A DNA stretch of 5,673 nt. Source: a bacterium. GTDB taxonomy: Bacteria; Planctomycetota; Planctomycetia; Pirellulales; Pirellulaceae. The stretch lies in contig JAUIHJ010000566.1 in NCBI GenBank assembly GCA_030432015.1, positions 1 through 5,673 of the forward strand, written 5' to 3'. Of this stretch, positions 1 through 5,618 are shown piece by piece; positions within the stretch are counted from its first letter, which is position 1, and the number at the start of each line of letters is the position of its first letter. The notes below the pieces were generated by a model that had not been told where the DNA came from, did no database searches, and saw nothing but the letters and a program-made list of their open reading frames with translations. The position numbers and the translations under genes are program-made.

Positions 1-229
1 CCTCGGCCGAGTTCCCTGGCAGCCATCCTCCAAATTGCTCGTAATTCAGCAGCAGCCCGTTGTGGGCCAGCAGCCCATCTCCCGCTTTCCCACGGGGCAT
101 ATAGCTGCGAGCGGCGGAATTTGCAACAATGACGTGGGTTGCCACGTCCAGGGCGAATCGCGTCAGCGATTCTGATCGCCTGGGAGTCTCAACTGCGATC
201 GCGCGGGTGGGAAACCCAATAACGCTCAT
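1..229 (-). CDS. Possible 5' part of an unrecognised protein, cut by the left edge
   Basis: A minus-strand frame runs without a stop from an in-frame TAG at 298-296 to the left edge. The first ATG in it is at 229-227, which leaves 76 codons in the window; a GTG at 256-254 is an alternative start. The peptide begins MSVIGFPTRAIAVE and later carries GDGLLAHNGLLLNYEQFGGW. I recognise no family in it. No convincing Shine-Dalgarno sequence precedes either start. The frame would be divergent from the receiver-GHKL gene, with a gap of about 105 bases, which is a sensible place for two divergent promoters. The plus-strand frames of 1-230 each hit stops within 15 to 57 codons and look like nothing known. 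The frame could still be open by chance, because high-GC DNA leaves long antisense frames. I see nothing else between 230 and 320 beyond weak promoter-like words. Confidence 0.27.
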   Translation of the reverse strand, partial: MSVIGFPTRAIAVETPRRSESLTRFALDVATHVIVANSAARSYMPRGKAGDGLLAHNGLLLNYEQFGGWLPGNSAE

Positions 230-322
230 GGCGGAGATCTGCTGGGCGACTCGCACGACTGGGCATCCGGCTGAAGGACACGTTGCGGAAAGTTTCTAGC
301 ACAAGTATCTCGTATTTTCCCT

Positions 323-329
323 GAGGGGG
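323..329 (+). promoter_or_regulatory. Shine-Dalgarno sequence for the receiver-GHKL gene
   Basis: The purine run GAGGGGG ends five bases before the ATG at 335, and its GAGG core lies eight bases from it. This supports ATG 335 as the start, and the receiver domain begins almost immediately after it (ATVLVVDDS). It is the best ribosome binding site in the window. Confidence 0.6.
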
Positions 330-334
330 TCGCC

Positions 335-1156
335 ATGGCAACCGTCCTAGTTGTTGACGATTCGGCTTTCGACCGAAAACTAGTTTCCGAGGTGCTTGCC
401 CAAGACGAATCGATCACGGTGGAGGTGGTCGACGGCGGCATGGCGGCTTTGAGTCGGTTGAAGGCCGGCGGGATCGATTTGGTTCTCACGGACTTGCAGA
501 TGCCGGAGGTGAATGGACTACAAGTCGTAACGACGGTGCGGATCGATTATCCGGATATTCCCGTGATACTCATGACCGGCGGTGGTACCGAGGTGATTGC
601 GGTCAATGCTTTGGCCGAAGGTGCGGCAAGCTACGTACCCAAACGCATGCTGAAAGATTGGCTCTTGCCAACGGTACTCGAAGCCTTGGCCGATCGCGCC
701 GCGGAGCAGACGCACCAGACGCTGCTGGATTGCTTTCAGGTCGTGCACTTTGAACTTGAGTTGCCCAACGACCACGCCATGATCCGCCCCTTGGTGGACT
801 ATATCCAGCAGATGGCGGCGGGTATTCGGTTGGGTGATCCATCGGATGCGTTTCGGATGGGGGTTGCCCTCCGCGGAGCCTTAGAGAACGCGATGTATCG
901 CGATCGCGTGATTGAATTCGAATTGTGGATGGACGAGAACGAAGGCCGTTTCACGCTTCGCGCAAAGGATGGTGATGGGCCGATCTTTGACCCGGCGGCG
1001 CTGCCGGACGTCACCGACCCGGATGCCACGGAGACAACCGGCAGTCGCGACTTCCTGCTGCTGCGTTCGCATATGGACGAGGCGACCTTTAACGAAACGG
1101 GTAGTGAAGTGACGCTGTTCATGCGTCGGCAAGCAAAGGCTTCGACCCTGTCCTAG
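335..1156 (+). CDS. Response-regulator receiver fused to a degenerate RsbW/SpoIIAB-like GHKL domain
   Basis: This 273-residue cytoplasmic protein has two parts. Residues 3-118 are a complete CheY-type receiver: acidic pair D8/D9, phosphoacceptor D53 in LVLTDLQMPEVNG, switch Thr T81 in ILMTGG, and conserved K103 in SYVPKR. Residues of about 135-265 match the GHKL-type domain of anti-sigma-factor serine kinases, in the version I recall joined to receivers in planctomycetes (FDPAALPDVTDPD, then FNETGSEVTLFMRR). The N-box is GVALRGALENAMYRD and keeps Asn N185, but the position matching the catalytic Glu of SpoIIAB (E46) is G181. About 30 residues that usually follow the N-box appear to be missing. 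The G2 box, GRGLLLMR in relatives as I recall them, reads SRDFLLLR (237-244), so both glycines are lost. The G1 region (KDGDGPIFDP) is altered. ATP binding and serine-kinase activity are therefore doubtful. The likely role is phosphorylation-dependent binding to a partner, possibly the STAS protein encoded 134 bases downstream on the same strand. Receiver assignment is very secure, GHKL ancestry fairly secure, partner inferred. Confidence 0.93.
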   Translation: MATVLVVDDSAFDRKLVSEVLAQDESITVEVVDGGMAALSRLKAGGIDLVLTDLQMPEVNGLQVVTTVRIDYPDIPVILMTGGGTEVIAVNALAEGAASYVPKRMLKDWLLPTVLEALADRAAEQTHQTLLDCFQVVHFELELPNDHAMIRPLVDYIQQMAAGIRLGDPSDAFRMGVALRGALENAMYRDRVIEFELWMDENEGRFTLRAKDGDGPIFDPAALPDVTDPDATETTGSRDFLLLRSHMDEATFNETGSEVTLFMRRQAKASTLS

Positions 1157-1185
1157 GTCGGCAACGAGAAAAACGCGGCAAGGCT

Positions 1186-1242
1186 CGGCCTGTCAGCAAC
1201 CATTTCTGTCACGCGGCGTCGACCAGGCCAGGCCGTTTTATT
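1186..1242 (+). terminator. Terminator-like inverted repeat between the two receiver genes
   Basis: CGGCCTG (1186-1192) is complementary to CAGGCCG (1229-1235), and TTTTATT (1236-1242) follows directly. The seven-base GC-rich stem and T-rich tail resemble an intrinsic terminator, but the loop of 36 bases is far longer than usual. A second AGGCC overlaps the right arm (CCAGGCCAGGCC) and could pair instead. It might end or attenuate transcription leaving the receiver-GHKL gene, or mean nothing. Confidence 0.27.
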
Positions 1243-1245
1243 GAA

Positions 1246-1268
1246 GTGGACGCCACCACGGTGGACGC
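1246..1268. repeat. Direct repeat of GTGGACGC around a small palindrome
   Basis: GTGGACGC occurs at 1246-1253 and again at 1261-1268, fifteen bases apart start to start. Between and overlapping them is the inverted repeat CCACC-AC-GGTGG (1253-1264). The element lies 23 bases before the ATG of the receiver-STAS gene. It could be an operator or a leader hairpin. No known binding motif is recognised. Confidence 0.3.
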
Positions 1269-1290
1269 GAACACGTAGACCAGGCGCACC

Positions 1291-2052
1291 ATGGAACAAC
1301 CAGTTCAGATTCTGCTAATCGAGGACAGCCCGCTATTTGTTCAGCTTACCCGAAAGATGCTCGACTCGGCCAAATCGGCCCAGTTCGAAGTCGCCTGTGT
1401 GGACAACCTTGCGGACGGCGTGGCGCGGCTCGCTCGAGGCGGCATTGATGCGGTCCTCTTAGACCTGACATTGCCGGATAGTGATGGCCTGGATACCTTC
1501 CTCCGTTTGCATCAGGCAGCACCGGCCGTGCCCACCGTTGTCTACACAAGCGCGGACGACGAGACGTTGTCGATCGCGGCGTTAAATCATGGGGCGGCGG
1601 ACTATTTGGTCAAGAGCGAAGTCAATGCCAACTGGCTCTCGCGATCGCTTGTCTACGCCATTCAGCGGAGCCAGCCGAACACGTTGACAACCGACGCCGC
1701 CGGGCAGGGTGAGGACACATCGGTTGACTCACTGCAGACCGACCGCTCGCCAGATTCCGAAACGAGTTGGTTGACGCGGGTAAAGGCAAAGCGACTTGTT
1801 ACCGCCAACGTATTGGAAGAACTCAAGGAGACGTTGTTGGCCTTGTTGCGACGCGCCGATTGCGAAGAGGTGAGCGTCGATCTGGCGCACGTTGACTATA
1901 TCTCCAACGCGGCGATCTCCATGCTGCTGATCGTTCACAAACGCTCGACGGCCGCCGGCAAGCACCTGGTACTCTGCAATTTGACACCACATGTGCACGA
2001 TCAGTTCGCCAGCCGGCGATTCGATAAGCTGTTCGATCTTCGCGGCGTCTAA
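1291..2052 (+). CDS. Response-regulator receiver fused to a STAS (anti-anti-sigma-like) domain
   Basis: This 253-residue cytoplasmic protein starts with a complete receiver (about 5-125): E11/D12, phosphoacceptor D58 in AVLLDLTLPDSDG, T86 in VVYTSADD, and K108 in DYLVKSE. A hydrophilic linker rich in Asp, Ser, Thr and Gln (about 127-158) joins it to a STAS domain (about 160-250) of the SpoIIAA/RsbV type. STAS proteins bind GHKL anti-sigma kinases and are normally switched off by Ser phosphorylation in a D-S-S-G loop. Here the loop reads YISNAAISML, with S205-N206-A207-A208 in place of D-S-S-G, so the usual phosphoserine is absent. The end, RRFDKLFDLRGV, matches the RLDKLFDI-type tail I recall from planctomycete STAS proteins. 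The start has only a weak AGG (1282-1284), six bases before ATG. The gene follows the receiver-GHKL gene on the same strand after 134 bases, so the products may work together. The partner and output are unknown; sigma-factor control is only one possibility. Confidence 0.93.
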   Translation: MEQPVQILLIEDSPLFVQLTRKMLDSAKSAQFEVACVDNLADGVARLARGGIDAVLLDLTLPDSDGLDTFLRLHQAAPAVPTVVYTSADDETLSIAALNHGAADYLVKSEVNANWLSRSLVYAIQRSQPNTLTTDAAGQGEDTSVDSLQTDRSPDSETSWLTRVKAKRLVTANVLEELKETLLALLRRADCEEVSVDLAHVDYISNAAISMLLIVHKRSTAAGKHLVLCNLTPHVHDQFASRRFDKLFDLRGV

Positions 2053-2080
2053 ATGGCCGAGCGCGATTCACCATCGCATA

Positions 2081-2107
2081 CCCCGTCAGCGGGGCAGGTG
2101 GCTTTTT
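2081..2107 (+). terminator. Weak candidate terminator after the receiver-STAS gene
   Basis: CCCCG-tcag-CGGGG (2081-2094) forms a five-base GC stem with a four-base loop, starting 28 bases after the stop codon. A TTTTT run (2103-2107) comes only after eight intervening bases, which is further than in a typical intrinsic terminator. Confidence 0.3.
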
Positions 2108-2155
2108 CGCCGACAGGCCGTTTTTCCGCAATGGAATCGAATGGGCGGCGAAAAA
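2103..2155. repeat. Ten-base perfect inverted repeat in the convergent gap
   Basis: TTTTTCGCCG (2103-2112) is exactly complementary to CGGCGAAAAA (2146-2155), with 33 bases between. The pairing could extend on the far side of a two-base bulge through GGC (2100-2102) and GCC (2159-2161). In either direction the T run is in the left arm and the A run in the right arm. It could act as a shared element slowing transcription from both sides. A second TTTTT lies in the loop (2121-2125). Confidence 0.35.
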
Positions 2156-2279
2156 CGAGCCGGTCCCGGATGGTCGCCGAATTCCACTCGGTCATTTAGC
2201 GTTTGGTGAACGCGAAGTATTCGGGCACGAAGGCAACGGTTCCCCGAGTCGTAGCCGCGGGAACGCGGGAGTGACCGCA

Positions 2280-5200
2280 TCATCCGGGCTTGTGACCCGC
2301 GGCTGTCAGCCAATTGCGAATCACTTCGCACGCTTCATCTGCGGCGGCTTGCAGCTTAGGCTGGCATTCTTCGACATCGGAAAGCTCGTTATTGGCGGCC
2401 AATTGTTCGATCAGCGCCGTCAGATCTGCCATGACGCTTGCCACGATGATCCGCGACGAACTCTTGAGTGTGTGGGCAGCGCGGTGGACGACAGCGGCGT
2501 CGTTGTCGGCGAGGCCTTGCAGGAGTTCACTCAGCAGTTTCGGGCACTCTTCCAAGAAGATTTCCGCCAGGTCGGCGAGCACGTCGTCGCCCCCCGGCAC
2601 GTTGTCGCGAGCCGCTTCAAAGTCGACGACAGGTCGTGCCGTCACGTCCACTGGGACTCGCGTCGCCGGCGTTGTCTGGTCGTGCGACGTTGTCATGTGT
2701 GTCTGCCGCGCGATGGTCTGAAAAAGCTCGGCTACGTTGATGGGCTTGGAGATGTAGGCATCCATGCCGGCATTGAGGCATTCTTCGCGATCTCCTTTCA
2801 TGGCAGCTGCGGTCATGGCAATGATCAGAAGGTGTTCGCCAGTTTCTTGCTCGCGCTGACGAATGAGGCGTGTCGCGGTGTGGCCGTCCATGACCGGCAT
2901 TTGCACGTCCATGAGGACGAGGTCAAAGCTCTGGTGTTGCGTGGTGTCGACGGCCTCCTGGCCGTTGTTGGCCAGCGACACACTGTGCCCGGCACGTTCC
3001 AGAAAGCCGGTGGCTACGCGTTGATTGATTAAACCATCTTCCACTAGCAGGACGTGAAGCGGAGGCCCGGCGATCTCCGGCAGGTCTTGCTCGACGAGCG
3101 GAATCTCGTCGGTCTGCTCGCCCAATGCATCAACGATGGCATCGAATAGCTCTGATTTGATGACCGGCTTTGTCATGTGCCGGTTAATGCCGAGCTTGCG
3201 GCACCGTTCTGCGTCGCCGGCTCGCGTGGCCGAAGAGACCATGATCATGGTTGGGCTGGCGAGCGCGGAATTGCCACCAATTAACTCGGCCAGCGAAAAA
3301 CCATCCAGGCCGGGCATCATGCAGTCGAGCAGAACGAGCTTATACGGGTGCCCGTCATTGGCCGCTCGTTGCATTTCGGTGAGTGCCGCGACGCCACTGT
3401 CGACCACCGTCGGCTGAAGTGTCCAACTCTTCAGCATTTCCTCAAGGATGCGACGATTCGTGCCGTTATCGTCCACCACCAGGGCCGGCATTTCGCTGAG
3501 TGATGCCAACTGAAAGCGGCTGGTTGAAGGTTGGTCTTCGGCGACCTTGAATTCGGCGGTGAAGTGAAAGGTTGTGCCGCGGCCGACGGCGCTGGAGATC
3601 CAGATGCTGCCTCCCATCATGCGGACCAGTTGCGAGGAGATGGCCAAGCCAAGTCCCGTTCCGCCAAACCGCCGGGTCGTCGACGCGTCCGCCTGGCTGA
3701 ACGCGTCAAAAATCAGCTTCTGCTTCTTTTCGGCGATCCCGATGCCGGTGTCACGGACCGAGAAGTGCAAGACGACTTCACCGTTGATTCGCGTCTGCGA
3801 TTCCACTTCGACAACGACCTCGCCGCGCTCCGTAAATTTGATTGCATTGCCAACGAGATTCACGATGATCTGGCGGAGCCGCCCGGGGTCGCCGATCAAG
3901 CGTTCTGGAAGGTCAGGCGAGATGCGGCAGGCGAGTTCGAGCCCTTTTTCCGCGGCACGGGCCGCCAGCGTGCGAGTTGTCTTGCCAACCGAATCGGACA
4001 GGTTGAACGGTATCGACTCAAGTTCCAGCTTACCGGCTTCGATCTTCGAGAAGTCGAGGATGTCATTGAGAAGTCCCAGCAGCGCTTCGGCAGATTGCTG
4101 GATCATTGTCAGGTACTCGTTCTGCTCCTTCCCCAACTCCGTGTCCGCGAGAAGCTCGGCCATGCCGATGATGCCATTCATCGGTGTGCGGATTTCATGG
4201 CTCATGTTGGCGACAAACTCGCTTTTGGCACGATTGGCCGCGTCGGCGACTTCCTTCGCGGCATCCGCGGCGATCTTGGCCTCGCGAAGCTGTTCTTCCG
4301 CCTTCTTGTGCTTCGTAATATTGCGACAGATTCCCACAAGTCCGCACACCTTGCCATTGCTATCGCGAATGGGAATCTTACTGGTCAGCAAGCAGAATTC
4401 GCGGCCGTCCGGGTCGATGCCAATTTCCTCGCGATCAACCAGCGGTTGCCCCGACGCGAGGACTTCATGATCGTCTGCCGCATATTGATTTGCCAAATGC
4501 GGCTGTAAAAAGTCGAAGTCTGTCCGGCCGATGACAACGTCGTGGGACGGCGCGCCCAGGACACGCAGCAGTGCATCATTAACGGTCACAAACCGCCCCT
4601 GCGTGTCTTTGATGAAGATCCAGTCCGGGATGTGGTCCATCAAGGTCCGCATCAAATCCCGCTCGCGGCTGAGCGCCTCTTCCGCCTGGTGTCGTTTGGT
4701 GACGTCCCAGAACATGACTTGAATGCCGGTGATATTGCCGTGTGAATCACGGACCGGACCTTTGAAGACTTCGACATAGAGCGTTTCGCCGTCGGGAGTC
4801 TGGTGTTTCTCGATATCGTTCAGCACTTCGCCGGTGGCGAGAACATGCCGATCGTCTGCGGTGTATTTTCGGGCAAGTTCGGAGGGGAAGAGATCGAAGT
4901 CCGTTTTACCGATAAGATTCTCAAGTTGATCGCCGACCGTTTCGCAATACTGTTGATTGCCAAAAACGATCTTCCCATCCATGTCCTTGCGAATCACATT
5001 CAGGGGCAGACTTTCGACCAGGGAATGGTAGAGCGCGTCCGATTCGCGAATCGCGCTGATGTCCGTTCCGATTCCACCGACGCAGATGGGCTCGCCCAGT
5101 TCGTCGTAAACGACGCTGATGTGGTCCTGCAGCCAGATGACCTTCCCATCCGGGCGTACGATCCGGTATTCTTGCTCGATCCTGCCACGATCAAGTAGGC

Positions 5201-5456
5201 CCGCCAGGTTGCTCAGCACTTCGGCCCGGTCGGCGGGGTGAATCGCTTCGAGCCACGAATGCGGATTCTGTGTGACCTCGGCCAGCGGCCGACCGTAAAC
5301 GCGTTCGGCGGCCGGATTGATATATAAGAGTTCGGTGCCGTCGACCGACGTGCACCAGACGAGATCATTGGCGGAATTGAGTAAGCCTTCAAGCAACGCT
5401 TCTCGTCGCGGTCGCTCGGCGTTCCGGTGACTGCCACCACCAGTATCACTTCCCAT
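2280..5456 (-). CDS. Hybrid sensor histidine kinase, PAS x3-HisKA-HATPase-REC-REC-HPt
   Basis: Numbered from ATG 5456 the protein has 1058 residues and no evident signal peptide or membrane span, so it should sense a cytoplasmic signal. Three PAS domains (about 19-133, 140-261, 262-390) lead through an Ala/Glu/Lys-rich coiled coil (385-413) to HisKA with phosphorylatable H420 in MSHEIRTPMNG. The HATPase (about 522-637) has an intact N-box (N533, N537), G1 box (DTGIGI, 569-574) and G2 box (FGGTGLGLA, 597-605). Receiver 1 (about 658-778) has D662/D663, D711 and K763. Receiver 2 (about 801-918) has E806/D807, D850, T882 and K904. The C-terminal HPt (about 945-1050) has H995 in AHTLKSSSR. All phosphorelay residues are present, giving a plausible His-Asp-His path, with HPt as donor to separate receivers. 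In-frame TTG 5459 is an alternative start, but ATG 5456 is better spaced from AGGTG. No separate cognate regulator is attached; the two convergent receiver proteins are candidates by proximity only. The PAS ligand cannot be told. Confidence 0.97.
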   Translation of the reverse strand: MGSDTGGGSHRNAERPRREALLEGLLNSANDLVWCTSVDGTELLYINPAAERVYGRPLAEVTQNPHSWLEAIHPADRAEVLSNLAGLLDRGRIEQEYRIVRPDGKVIWLQDHISVVYDELGEPICVGGIGTDISAIRESDALYHSLVESLPLNVIRKDMDGKIVFGNQQYCETVGDQLENLIGKTDFDLFPSELARKYTADDRHVLATGEVLNDIEKHQTPDGETLYVEVFKGPVRDSHGNITGIQVMFWDVTKRHQAEEALSRERDLMRTLMDHIPDWIFIKDTQGRFVTVNDALLRVLGAPSHDVVIGRTDFDFLQPHLANQYAADDHEVLASGQPLVDREEIGIDPDGREFCLLTSKIPIRDSNGKVCGLVGICRNITKHKKAEEQLREAKIAADAAKEVADAANRAKSEFVANMSHEIRTPMNGIIGMAELLADTELGKEQNEYLTMIQQSAEALLGLLNDILDFSKIEAGKLELESIPFNLSDSVGKTTRTLAARAAEKGLELACRISPDLPERLIGDPGRLRQIIVNLVGNAIKFTERGEVVVEVESQTRINGEVVLHFSVRDTGIGIAEKKQKLIFDAFSQADASTTRRFGGTGLGLAISSQLVRMMGGSIWISSAVGRGTTFHFTAEFKVAEDQPSTSRFQLASLSEMPALVVDDNGTNRRILEEMLKSWTLQPTVVDSGVAALTEMQRAANDGHPYKLVLLDCMMPGLDGFSLAELIGGNSALASPTMIMVSSATRAGDAERCRKLGINRHMTKPVIKSELFDAIVDALGEQTDEIPLVEQDLPEIAGPPLHVLLVEDGLINQRVATGFLERAGHSVSLANNGQEAVDTTQHQSFDLVLMDVQMPVMDGHTATRLIRQREQETGEHLLIIAMTAAAMKGDREECLNAGMDAYISKPINVAELFQTIARQTHMTTSHDQTTPATRVPVDVTARPVVDFEAARDNVPGGDDVLADLAEIFLEECPKLLSELLQGLADNDAAVVHRAAHTLKSSSRIIVASVMADLTALIEQLAANNELSDVEECQPKLQAAADEACEVIRNWLTAAGHKPG

Positions 5457-5460
5457 CAAG

Positions 5461-5465
5461 CACCT
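5461..5465 (-). promoter_or_regulatory. Ribosome binding site that favours ATG 5456 for the hybrid kinase
   Basis: Read on the minus strand, AGGTG is followed by CTTG and then ATG. The AGG core is six bases from ATG 5456 but only three from TTG 5459. This favours the ATG and a product one residue shorter than the longest open frame. Confidence 0.4.
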
Positions 5466-5500
5466 GTGAAATCAAAAGATCAGGAGAGAACGGAACCTGC

Positions 5501-5529
5501 AATTTAAGAGGTGCCATATCCCCACACAA
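5501..5529 (-). promoter_or_regulatory. Candidate sigma70-type promoter for the hybrid kinase
   Basis: On the minus strand TTGTGT (5529-5524) and TAAATT (5506-5501) are separated by exactly 17 bases. They match the -35 and -10 consensus at three and four of six positions. Transcription would begin near 5494, leaving a leader of about 38 bases. The match is modest, and planctomycete promoters often diverge from the consensus. Confidence 0.27.
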
Positions 5530-5550
5530 GCCGGGAAGGCGAACTGTGGG
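5521..5550. repeat. Inverted repeat in the divergent promoter region
   Basis: CCCACA (5521-5526) and TGTGGG (5545-5550) form a six-base inverted repeat with 18 bases between. It overlaps the candidate -35 of the hybrid kinase and lies upstream of a -10-like TATATT (5565-5570) facing the right-hand gene. It could be an operator serving both genes. At six bases per arm, chance is a real alternative. Confidence 0.25.
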
Positions 5551-5618
5551 ACGCGGTTTTGGGTTATATTGACCTCGAAGCCTCACGCCTCAGATCGCCT
5601 ATGCTGGAGCACGTGGAT

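Larger units (their letters stand above)
2053..2279. other. Convergent intergenic region with several small hairpins
   Basis: This gap lies between the stop of the plus-strand receiver-STAS gene and the stop of the minus-strand hybrid kinase. No gene is convincing in it. Besides the two elements listed separately, it holds GCGTT-tggtg-AACGC (2199-2213) and CCGCG-ggaa-CGCGG (2255-2268). Neither of these is followed by a T run on the minus strand, so they are not good terminators for the kinase gene. Confidence 0.5.

Noticed and set aside
229..244. Possible sigma54 promoter (TGGC...GCT)
   Set aside because: The spacing between the GG and GC elements is one base short, and the remaining positions do not fit the consensus.
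283..311. TTGCGG-17 bases-TATCTC as a promoter for the receiver-GHKL gene
   Set aside because: Only three of six positions match in each box, too weak to list as a feature.
226..489. Minus-strand open frame of 87 codons over the start of the receiver-GHKL gene
   Set aside because: It overlaps the secure receiver coding sequence and its ribosome binding site, and its Ser/Thr-rich translation is typical of an antisense shadow.
2196..2279. In-frame continuation past the TGA of the hybrid kinase for 27 codons to a TAA, ending GTVAFVPEYFAFTKR
   Set aside because: The tail reads like a possible protein end, hinting at readthrough or a remnant. However, the HPt domain is already complete before the TGA, there is no readthrough signal I recognise, and the stretch is too short to judge.
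3531..4508. Long plus-strand open frames antisense to the hybrid kinase (325 and 298 codons, and another at 2271-3032)
   Set aside because: They lie wholly within a gene whose protein has every expected domain. Their translations resemble no family, and long antisense frames are common opposite high-GC coding DNA.
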